Shown one piece after another: positions 39,053 through 50,800 of a DNA stretch of 64,000 nt; positions within the stretch are counted from its first letter, which is position 1; each line of letters starts with the position of its first letter. Made by a program: the position numbers and the translations under genes. The notes beneath the pieces were generated by a model, which was not told the origin of the DNA, did no database searches, and saw nothing but the letters and a program-made list of their open reading frames with translations. Source of the stretch: Enoplosus armatus (taxonomy: Eukaryota; Chordata; Actinopteri; Centrarchiformes; Enoplosidae); NCBI RefSeq assembly GCF_043641665.1, contig NC_092181.1:2400421-2464420 (forward strand), read 5' to 3'.

Positions 39053-41733
39053 CTGTGGGTAGACAAAGAGGAGTGAAATATGTCTGAGAGAGTGTGTATG
39101 TGTGACTAGGTGTGAGAAGGAGAGATAAGGAGAAGACGTACATTTGCATGCAGAGCCATCTGTCTGACTAAGAGTGGAAGGTTGCGGTCTGAAACGATTT
39201 TTGCCACCGTTGTGTCTACTAACCCCTCCAGGTCTGAAAGAGAGAGCAAGAGGAGTTAGAAAAGTAAAAACAAAACATGGAGTGGCAAGAGCAGAGAAAA
39301 CAGTGATCAGCTCACCTTTGCGGCACTGGAGTGTGACCAGGTTACATTCATAATCCAGTGGTTTTATAATGACTTCTACGAAGTTAAACTGACCCTAACG
39401 GGAGGAAAAAAAGACAAGAGATTGGAGTTGTAGTACAAAATACATACTGCAGATGTGTTTGTGTGAATGTACCTTGATGGTGCCCAGTTTGTACTCCTCT
39501 CCAGAGTCATTGTACACCACCATGACAAAATCGTTGCCGATGTGACGCTTTTTGTTGCAACAGCCTTTGTCGCTCTCCCTGTTTGGCATCAGTGTGGCTA
39601 TGTGGAAGATGGCTGCGGAGACACAATTTCATTAACAACACGCAGACTGGCTGTGGAAAACAAATCATTGCTATATTAGTCACACACACATGCTCACCCT
39701 GCATGATGTCGTCATGCCAGCAGTAGGTGAATTCTCCGTCATCTCCATACTGGTCGAGCCCTCCGAGGAAGATCTGGTCGGGGTCACAGTCTTTCAGATG
39801 GATTAATTTGCCCAGGCCTGTTAGGAAGGCAGCATAGCGGTTCGAACCGTACTCATTTGACAGGATGGCGACCTCATTGTTAACCTGGAGGGGGTGAAGA
39901 GGATGAAGGTGCAGAGTCACAGAGTGTAGGAATGATCTGACAGTAATCCTCAATTAAGACAGCCATCAATGTTCTTGTGTTCTCACCTGACCAGCTCCTA
40001 CAAACACCACTCCGATCTTATGCGTGTCATAAGGAGGCATCTGGTCCAGAACCTTCACAGCGCGGTCAATCACCTACCACAGAGAATGAACATTGGAGTC
40101 AACACTGCGTAAAACGCATTGGAGCAGATTCCAGGTCAGCCAGAGAGGTCACTAACCTGAGTTTTGGGCAGCAGCAGCGGCTTATTGGCTTCATTCCCAA
40201 AGAAAGGAGAGTGGTACAGCTGAAGGAAGACAAAGCTAGAGGAGACAAAAAGAAGTAGAAAAAGAAGTGTTGGACGCCAGCACAAGAATAAAAAAGCTTG
40301 TAACCCACACATCAGATGTGTGATTCATAGGCATTGTTTTCATGAATATCTGCATTCATTTTAATATTTACATTTTCAAGTGCAGATTTTTCATTATCTC
40401 GATCAATCTTTCCATTTAAAACTGGGTTGTAATACTTTCCTTCACTGGCAGACTGCCACTTTGGGTCTGAGCAGCGGAGCAGAGATTAGCTTACTGACTT
40501 GGTTTGACACATTGCGTCATTTATTTGACAGAAACAGGCGACAGAGGCTGCAGTAGTTTTGTGTGTATATCTTGGAGTACCTGGGGCTCAGTCCTGAGAT
40601 CTTCTCTGTGTTGCTGGGTCCGGGTCGACTGTGGTACGAGTCCCTCTCTGTCCTCCTCTCCCTCCTGGAGGAGGGGGCTGACACTGAGATGGTGTGACCC
40701 CGGGGTCGGTGGCCTCCGCTGGGGGAGATGGGTCCAGGTTGCGGCAGCGCTGCTGGAAACTCTAACCTCATCCTTGCTCCTCCACTTTGAGATGACACTA
40801 CACCTGGGCATTCGCTTCCTTGACTCTGACCTCCCAGTCCATTGACGTCGCCTCCTGTGCTTCCCTCCACCTTCTCTTTCTCAAAATGAGGCTGCTGGGG
40901 CTGAGGCTTGCTGTCAGAAGGTGTTTTGGGCCATGACGTATCTCCTGGCACAGTCTCTGACTCCATAGCGGCCTTGGAGAAGGCTTCAGGTAAGGTTTGG
41001 AGCTCCGGGGAGGAACTGGACTTGTTAAGTCCGTGACCCTGAGACTGAGTGTGGGTCTGGAAGGGAAGCTCGGGGCCCTGGCTGCCTGGGGTGGAGGGAC
41101 CCAGAGTGGGCTGATCGATGGGAATCGCTCCCTCACTGACTTCCTCCAGCGTCGACTTTTCATCATCTTGACTGGAGGTAGAGGAGGACTGGAGGAGAAA
41201 GATTATAGGAGCTGATTTAAAAAAACTAGTTTAGCAAATTAGCTAATTGCTAAAACAATAAAAAAAAGTTCAGAATAAAAACACTGGTGGATGTGTGATC
41301 ACTGGCTGCTGCCATGCAGGAGCAAGGGTGGGGAAACCCTCTGATAATCAAACAACCACAGGTGATGGACACGCTGTGGTGAACAGCCTGTAAGTGTTAG
41401 CAGAGACAGTGAAGCCACATAAAGCCATGTGAATGAATATTTATTAGTATGCATTGTTTACCATGTAGTACACGTGGTACTTGCCGTACATTCAAGTTGG
41501 TTTTGGGTGCAGAATTGAAACGGGAGTGCACCAACTACCTACCCTGCTGAGCGTTCCAGGCGGCAGGGTCTTTGTGAACTTGTCCGCAGACATGAAGATG
41601 GGATCAGAGGTCATTGGCTCAAACTCTTCACTCTCTAACCAATCAGACGGGGTGTGTGCTGTGGCGACCCCTGACCCCTCCTCCAGCACCACCACAGAGT
41701 CTACAGCAGGACACATGTGGGTTATAGGTGGAT

Positions 41734-41832
<99 letters not shown>

Positions 41833-44800
41833 ACAGTGTTGTCCACTATTAGTTACAATATCAGAGAGACATAAAAGCATACGCAGGTGTAAGACTCCCA
41901 CAACAAACATCAAATATTTTATCTCGTTAAGTACGTAATAAGTCAAATTGATCATGGCAACATGAAACAGAATCAAATGTTTCCACATTGATCAAACAGG
42001 CAAACACACGTGTGCACATGAACAGACATTAAGATCATGACCTTCAGTCAATCCAACCTACAAACACTGAGACAAAGACAGATCAATGCAGCAGGCAGCA
42101 ACTGGTTCATCTACTTGATTTTTCCATCAAGATGCATGCATCTGTTGGTTTGTTGGTTATCTCGGCCCGAACACACTGCAGCTACTGCAACAGCAGCCCA
42201 GACCAGGCCCTCCAGTCCTGTATCTCCCAAATAACACTCTTCCTTCACTCAAAGAAGAAGCCAACGCAATCAGGTCTCTTTGACACTTGAGTGTTGTCCC
42301 TCAAAAAACGGCAGCTCTGAAAATGTCTACATCGCCCTACTGGTCTACCAGTAAGGCAAGGAGGAGCATAGTAGATGGATGAGGTCTGGGCTTTCCTGTT
42401 GACAACATCGGAAGGTGAAAGGTTAAAAGGTCAACCTGGGAGTATATTTCAGTGACAACAGAGTTAGAGAAGATGATTAGGAAGGAAAAACAAATCACAG
42501 AAGGAGTAAAAAAAACAAAAAATCACGATCCATCTTTAGGTGTCATTGGACTGATCGAACCAAGTGCAGGCAGTTTTCAGCACCGCTTGTCGCGGACCCT
42601 CCCCATGTTAATAGAAGACTGATGTGTAAAGCAGAAATGCTGAATTCCTTCACTTGCACAATATTCGAGTATAAAACAGCAGGTCTTTTGCACAAGTTAT
42701 CTGTGACAGCAATCTCTCACAATTAAAGGAGGAGATCAGGCCAGGCTAGCAGTTTTTAGCTTTATGCTAAGCTAAGCGTCATATTGAACGGACAGATATG
42801 AAAGCATATTTCCCAAAATGCCAAACAATTCCTTTAAAACATCTTATTGGGAAAACAATATTTCGGTCTTCAGATCTAACACTGTTGATAGCAAGTAAGA
42901 GATAATGTACGGCTTTCTCTGCCAATATTTTCAACTAACTACAGGGGATATAATGAAAGCCATGTGATGATCACATGTCACTTCCAGTTTGTGCAGGCTG
43001 ACCACTGTGTTGTGCAAGTGAGAAGAAATACACTACACCAGGAGTTTTCTGGAGGGGAGTGGTATGGGGGCACACATGTGGTGAACAGTACCTGCCCAGG
43101 AAATGCTCCTGTGCAACCTGCCAGGGGCTGGAGGGCCTGGGGGGACAGAGCCCAAACCCAGAGACCAGAGAGAGCCACCCACTGCAGGCGGGATGCCAGA
43201 GGACAGGTCGGTGGCACATGACGCCACATAACACACCGCAGCCAATCACAAACCAGCACGGTGGTGAGGATGAAAAAACATGAAAACAAACCAATCAGAA
43301 TGAGGGAAGGAATCTCAAAGGCAATGAGAAAAGAAGAAAGGTTGAAAGGAAGAGTGAAGAAAAAAAGATGAGTTGATGAGGTAAATAAAGAGAAAATGTG
43401 AAGATGACTAACTGGAGACAGGCGAGCCCCCGAGCAAGACAGATGATGTACAAAAGCACAGGACAAAAGAAAGAAAAAAGACGTTTGACTCATAAAACAA
43501 AAGCACGTCAAAGCAGTGATCTTTGACGATCACTGACCTGAGTAAATCCAAGCTGGCCCATTGATCACCTTCAGGTTCAAACAGATTACTTACAGGCAAT
43601 TTGGCCCTTAGCTCAGTCCATTAAAGGGGACCATGGACAGGCAGTCAGGCAGACAGGAGGGATGCATTCAAGCGTAACATTACATTTAAAAGTCCATGAT
43701 GATTTTCTGTTCTGTAGCTAAATATTCTGGATGTGCTGTTGTGTTTATTTTACTGATAACAGGATGACATTTTTATGATTTTAAAAAGCTGCACTGATGT
43801 ATTACAAACACAAACACACATCAACAAGATGAAAACGTAACACACATTTTCTGATCTTTCCAGCTTTCTCTCCTCAGACAGTTACTCACCGGTGTTGGAG
43901 CGCTGGATCAGGTTTGCCTTCCCTCCGACACTGCTGTGTGTTTGGGTTAGGGGCTCGCAGACGGGGGCTGGTGCAGGAGAAGCAGTGCTGGCGGGAGCGC
44001 TGGCTGTCTGGGTAGGAGGCTCCTTCACTCCCTCCATGGCCATGAGGACACTGGAGAGCTCCTGCAGCGGCATGTTACCGAGCTCCGAGGAGAAGGGACT
44101 GGGCGGGTTCTCCAGGCACATCAGCCAGCTTGTGTTACCTGTGACGACAGACAGAAGCATTAGACCACTGATGTGCAGTAAAGACCACACAAGGGCTTTT
44201 GATTATTTTAGCCCATTAAACACAAATAAAACATGTTTACTTTGCATTAGTACTGGAAGTTTACCAAAGCTTGTCAGGGATCTTTAGATCACACTAGTTT
44301 ACACCATCAGAACACTATGAAAATCAACTCCCAAAGACACAAGATGTGCTCGAGATGATACACCACAGTGAACATTAAGTTGCCTTTGTATTTTTGTTCT
44401 TTGAAAAATAAATGTCTTCAGTTCTTCAGTGGAATTGGTTGTTTAAGAAAGTTAATTTTCGTACTGTCCCGCAACAAATGGTTAGAGTTAGGGTTAGAAT
44501 GGCCTGAAAGGTACAAAAGTATTTTTAGTCCATTTGTAAATAACTGTACCAGACATACCAGATGGTCTCCGTATGAAGATCTCTGCCCAGCCCTGTGTAA
44601 GCATGGGGACAAACTCAGCCAGGCTGGGGTTGTCTTTGAGAGGTGGGGGAGCAGATGGGGTGGCAGATATGGAGGAGGGAGGACCCAGGCCATCCAGGGT
44701 AGACGCAGAGGGGGGAGAGAGCGGAGCAGCTAACTCGCCCTCAGAGGGGGACACCAGAGGACTGAGACTCTGAGCAGGACCGGCACGTAGAGCGTGGCCG

Positions 44801-47800
44801 CCTGGAATGGACAGAGAGGTCATCACATCATCATTTGTCAGCTCTTCTCCTCACATTATATTCAGGCCAGTTCGAAACAGAAAGCTCGTCTGACAAGAAT
44901 ATATTTAGATTCAACTTGAAGAAAAAAAACTATCGAGCATAATATACAGGCAGCTAGATCTAGTTATAATACCTTATGTAATGTAGATCCACCAACACAA
45001 AATCCAAAGCACACAAAGTACACACAGACATGTGGAGGATCACAGCAATGAAGTATCATTTTGCATCCCATTTGAATGTACTACCACCCGATATAGAGTA
45101 ATGATAAATAATGCCACTAATCTTCATTTACATGAAAAGAAAGCGGTAGAGTGGGTTGCAGTCTGAAAGTGATGAGATAAGACAAGGCAGGCACAGATAA
45201 AAGCAGGGCTACAAATCTGTGGAGGATAAAAGCTACCTGATTATTTCTCATTTCAAGACAGCGGGAACACAAATCATTTCATTTTTACTCTTCAAAAGAT
45301 GTTTGAAAAATGGATTTTGGAAAGCAGCGTTAACTGCCAGATGCTGGTATATTCTGGTTACAATTCTTATACAAGAAAATGTGTATAGTCTAAGGTATGT
45401 TATTTAGAAAGTTCTCTTCAGCACAAAAAGCCATAGTTGTCTAAAATAATGAGAGAGAAGCTGGTGTATCATGGGATGGTCTAAGTCCTGAGGCCAAGTG
45501 TTACCAGCCAAGCATCTGAATATTTATTACCTGACATGGAGCGGACCCGTATGCGCGTGGCTCTGTTGTGCTGCTGGCTTGACTGTGACTCCAGTTTGGC
45601 TGGAGCCTCTTTGGTTATTCGGGTGTGCAGTGATGGGTCTGACCTTCAGGACCAGGAAAAAGACATGGTTACAAAGCAGCTAACGAGACTGAGGAGACGA
45701 CACTCGTGCTAACAACTCTGTGAGGCTGTACTTTGAGCTGAATGCTTACTGTGTTTCCCACGGTAGTTTCGCTTGTGAGCGTGCCAACATTTGCTAACTA
45801 GCACTAAACACTAAAGTGTTGGACAAATTGAAATGTTGACCTGATGATGGCGCTAGATGAAAAGTCAGGGAATCACCATAGTCATTAAAATGTATCCTCA
45901 GGGGAGCATGAATGTCTGAACCAAATTTCATGGCAATCCATCCAGTAGTTGTTAAGATATTTCTGTCAGGATCAAAGTGGTGGACTAACCGACCAACAGA
46001 CTGGCCGGGCCGTGGCATCCCTTGTAAAAATTGTCATTTTCTGTGTGTGTGTGAGCGTGCTTCACCTCGTCATTTCCCCTCCTCCTCCCAGCCGTTCAGC
46101 CATGTCCAGGCCCAGCAGCGCCTGTGTTCTGACCCCTCCGCTGGTTGTGATGGTCACCAGCTTGTTGCCCACCAGCCAGGTCATACTGCGACCCCCTGCC
46201 AAAAGGAACTCTGCAATGGGAGACCTAAGAGGACAAAAGGGTTCAAGGTCATGACTGCTACAGCCTCTCTCAATCACTATTGTGAAGTGCCAACCACCAC
46301 ACAAACACACTGATAATAAAAAGTCCTTGCTAACCTCTTGGGCAGGGCGGAGAAGTTAGAAAAGACATATCGTGCCATCATGTCCAGACAGGTCTCTGTG
46401 AGTTCCAGGTGGACAGTCTTCAGCCCCTCGTCTGCCTGAGTTACCGCGTTTTCATCAGCGGAGCCCAGACTGCAGGTGGTGGTTGAGGTGTGCATCCTAC
46501 AGGGGTGAACGCAGAGGTTAAACAACAGTGAGAAGGGCAGAGGAGGAAGAGGGAGGCACAGAGGCTGCAGATATATTTTAACATGTAATCAGTGCACACA
46601 GAGACATGCAAGCTCTGATATACAGACGCAGAGAGAATGCAGAACCTCATGAAAATCACAAAAACACACCAATGTTCACGTTTATATCACATGCAACGCA
46701 GGCATTTATATGCACACATGCATCCACACGTGTGCATATAAGCAAATGCACCAACAGATAATTTAAAACACAGACACACGCTGGGACATGGTATAAGCGG
46801 CCTCATCCGCTGCTAAATGCAAATGAGCTCTGTGTAGGAGGCTGAGTGGATCTATGGTGTAACATGTTTTGATGCCAAGTAAGCCACAAGACTGCAGGAG
46901 AAGCAGCAGGTAGAAGCTGTGAGTGAGTGAACGCGTTTAACTGTGCCCTGATGTCTCCGCTGCTGCCAAATCTCTTTATTAGTATTCTCTGTAGAGTGAG
47001 CAGCACCTCTTTGTATCCACAACAACCATTACTGCCTGATCTACAGGCAAATCAGGTTAAAAGCACCTTAACAGATGTTAACATCAGTCTCAATCAGGGC
47101 TGAAAAGATACTGGATGTGAATTCAGTCAAAATGAAGGCCACGCTGGCTCGCTGCCCAGATATAAACACTTAAAATGAGCTATTTACACTCTGTCGCATC
47201 AACTGTGATGTCTCATCAGAGTGGAGAGTATCAAGGCAGGCAGGCTGTTTTCATGTCCCATTCTGACAGAACCATAAAGAACACCAAAGAAAATGTACAT
47301 AAAAGGGACAAATAATATAACAAATGAGAAAACTATGGGAAGAATAAAGAGAGAGAATGATTGGTCTTTGGTGGATCTATAATGGTAACAGTTTTAGCTT
47401 TGCGTCAGCCCTGTAACTATCTCCAGTGTGTGAGACACTACAATAGTTGGGGGAGGGCTATCTGACAGAAATTAATCTCAACTGAAAATGCATGTTGTCA
47501 TGGTTTCATACATCCTCAATGTAGAATTCAGGTATGTTCACAAATGCAAATTAAAATGTTTTAAAATTAAAATGGAAATATATGCACACAGTAAGAAAAT
47601 GACTACATCTGAGCGGTTTAAGGATAGATGTATAATACAGTTGTGCAGATTCATTAGTTCCGTCAGAAGGAACAAGAAGAAATCACTCACTCAGACCAAG
47701 TCCCAGCTGTGACTAAACCACTATTCCACACATTTTATACTTACCATTCTTCATTCACTGACATTGATTATTTTTTTACTTCAATGCCTAGTGGACACAC

Positions 47801-50800
47801 ACTCCAAACACCATGACCCTGAAACGCTCACGACTGAAACAGTGTGCTGTGTTCACTGCTTTTTAGCACATTGCCATCTACTGTGGTTTATTTCATTGGA
47901 TTTACACAATTCAAACTAAAGCTGAATTGTGTGCCATGCTTTTTTTTATGGCAGATAGAGTACAACTGTCAGTGTGGATGTATGAGCGGCACAACACAAG
48001 CTCACAAAGAATAAAACTAAAAGTGTTTAGGATCACTTCTCGAAACCACATAGAGTCATGTCATGTCATGTTGTCTGAAGCGAAACGAGTGTCCACCAGG
48101 AAACAGGCTTCAGTCTCACTTGTCACTCAGGTGTTACCATTCAAGAGACACAAAGCCAACTGTTTGAGAAAATAGCAGATTTGCAGCCATTTAGCAGTTG
48201 AAGCAGGTTAAACAGATCTACACTGCAGTTGTTGAGTCTAATAAGGTTCAATGTTTCACTCCGAAATTAAATACAATATATAGTAGTTTCAACAGTACTG
48301 GGCTTTTACTGCCATCTGTTGGGCAGGAGGGGTACGACATATTCAATATAGTGGCACTGCAGCCACATCTGACAACTGCAATGATAGATCATACATCTGT
48401 CAGTCATTTGAGCAGGTCAGCCAAGCAGAGATAAGCATAAGGCATTTAGAAAAGTCAGGTGTTTGTGTCTGTGTGTATATGTGTGTGGTGATAAGAATTA
48501 TTTGAGTCTGTAACTAAACATTTAAAAGTTCACATCAGCCCAGCTAGTCCTAAAACCCCACACTAGGAGATTGCCATGGTCATAGCAGCACAGTGTATGT
48601 TTGTGAGTGGAGTGAAACAAAGATATGGCGAGCAAGCAAATAAAGCTGTTGTCCCTGTCACTGGCCGAGGAAGCAGAAGTGCCCTCCCACCAGGAAAAGG
48701 GAGGCAGAGTTGTAGGTTCCGGTTGTTGTCAATCAGGATAAGATCCCATCACTTTGGATACACATGCTTTGCACCATTCCCTCCTGCCATTCATTTGTTG
48801 TTAGGCCAATCAAAACCAGTCAGCAATACACCCAGCAAACCAAAAAAAACAAAGTCAAACCAAAGACAAATGAAAATTAAAGCAAAATCTGTGTTAGAGC
48901 AAAATTAAACACATAAACATCAAATGTTTTCTGATGCCTTCTGAAAACACTGCATGCAAAAGCAAGTCATGACAACAAAATCTAAAAGAGCATGTGTATG
49001 ATCTCAGCCCAAAACAAACCAAAGGTCGACACACAGACGTTGCTCCAGCATGCACCCCCCACTCCAGATGTCCCTGGCAACAAACCACCCAACGGACCCG
49101 CATGACAATGACCCTAGACCCCATCAACCATCCCATGGAGGAAGCAACAAGTGTTTTGGTTGTTGTTGTTTTTTGTTTGGTTACCCAGAAGGCTCTTCTC
49201 TAACCTGCGGACCGCGTGTTCGGAGACACTGATGCTGCGGGAGCGGAAAGCGTCCATGGCTGACAGGTCCCTCAGCTCTTTAACTGGAGAGCTGCTGCTA
49301 TTGGCTACCGCCGCTGCCGCCTTCGCCACTTTTGCTGCACGCAGACTGGGAGGTGATGGGTACCCATGGTGAAGGGCGAGGGGAACGGGGCCCGGGTTGG
49401 CGATACGGTGGCAGTGGGCAGTAATGGGGTGGGTCATCGTGAGGGTGGCGGTGGTTTGGGAGTGTGGGGGGAGAGTGTGGTGTGTGGAGGTACACCAGGA
49501 GACAGCAGGAATCGTCGCCAAAGCACCAGAGCAACATGAGCAGGTGACCAAAAGGCACACCCAACGCAGAGGGGGGGCAGGTTACAGAGGATGGGGCCAC
49601 AAAGGTCAAAGAGCAGAGGTCACAGGAGAAGGGAGGGGCCAGGAGCAATGTAGGAAGGATCCAGGATGACCCGACCACCCCCCAAAACCACAACCACAAC
49701 GCAGCACCCAATCGCAGGAGGCAGGGGAGGGGTCAAATGAAGAATTGAAAGAAAAACAAAACAAGGTGAAAATTAACAGCAGTGGACACTATGAATCAGA
49801 TCACAGGAGAGCGGAGTAAGAAAAAGAGGATAAAAAGAAAAGGATAAACATAAACTAAAAGGAAAACAGACAAGCTACAGCAGAGGGTAAAACAGCTTCT
49901 GCTACTCAGAAAAGAAAATACACACAGAAAGTATTCAGGAGAGCAACAAAATAAACCTTATTTCACACAGCAGGTACAGAGTGAAGCCAAGGACTATTAC
50001 AGGAGAAGTAAAATAGTAGGGATGGACTCAGCACAGGCCTGACATAATGGAAGTTAAAACACAAGAAAAACAACTCAACCAACTGAAAATGAAACGCTGG
50101 GTTAAACCTGAAAGTTGGAGCACCGCAAGTCTGGACTAAATACTCTGAGGGAGCCAATGAAGCACTAGAAAAGACTAATTATTGTTCTTTTATTTGTTAT
50201 GCTTCAAGAGATTTCAAAAAGTAATTTTTAAGTTTCCCATAACCTCATCTTATAAGATGAATTTTGAGGCTAAGTAAAAAACTTGATATTATTCATATGA
50301 AATCTGACATGCAGCACTCCAACCCAGCAGCGGGCAATGAGCAGCACAAGGACAGGATGGATCACTTGATGAATGATAACACTGAAAGTGAGTTGATATG
50401 GAAGATCAGTAGAGACTGATGTTAGCAGAGGCACCATGTTTCACTATGAGAAGCTGTAACGGGGAGTATGCTTGATTACAATGGCAGCAAGGGTGTTATG
50501 GGTTGTTTTTTTTTATTTATAAACCACTAGGTGTGGAGACCCAAACAAGATTGGAACAAAAGGCTGGAAAAAGAAAGACAAAGAGGCTGCACCTCCTATT
50601 TCCTAAAAAAAAACATATGTAATTGCACAACGGAGGAGGAGAAGGGATTTGATAAAAAGCTGCAACGGATTTCTTGGGGAAAAAAGGCTAAAAAAAAATA
50701 GGGAAAGCAGTGTAATAGATTCTTTAGGGAACGGCCCATCCAGAGAGTGCAGAGTGGTCTCTGGTTACTTTTTTATAGTTGGAAATATTGGTTTAACTAG

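Noticed and set aside
41492..41988. Open frames across the long CA run (Cys-Val or Thr-His repeats)
   Set aside because: Dinucleotide repeats are open in several frames. There is no gene there apart from tsc2 exon 32.
46497..49204. Hidden exon in the large tsc2 intron 25
   Set aside because: Exons 25 and 26 join in phase and no conserved tuberin block is missing between them.
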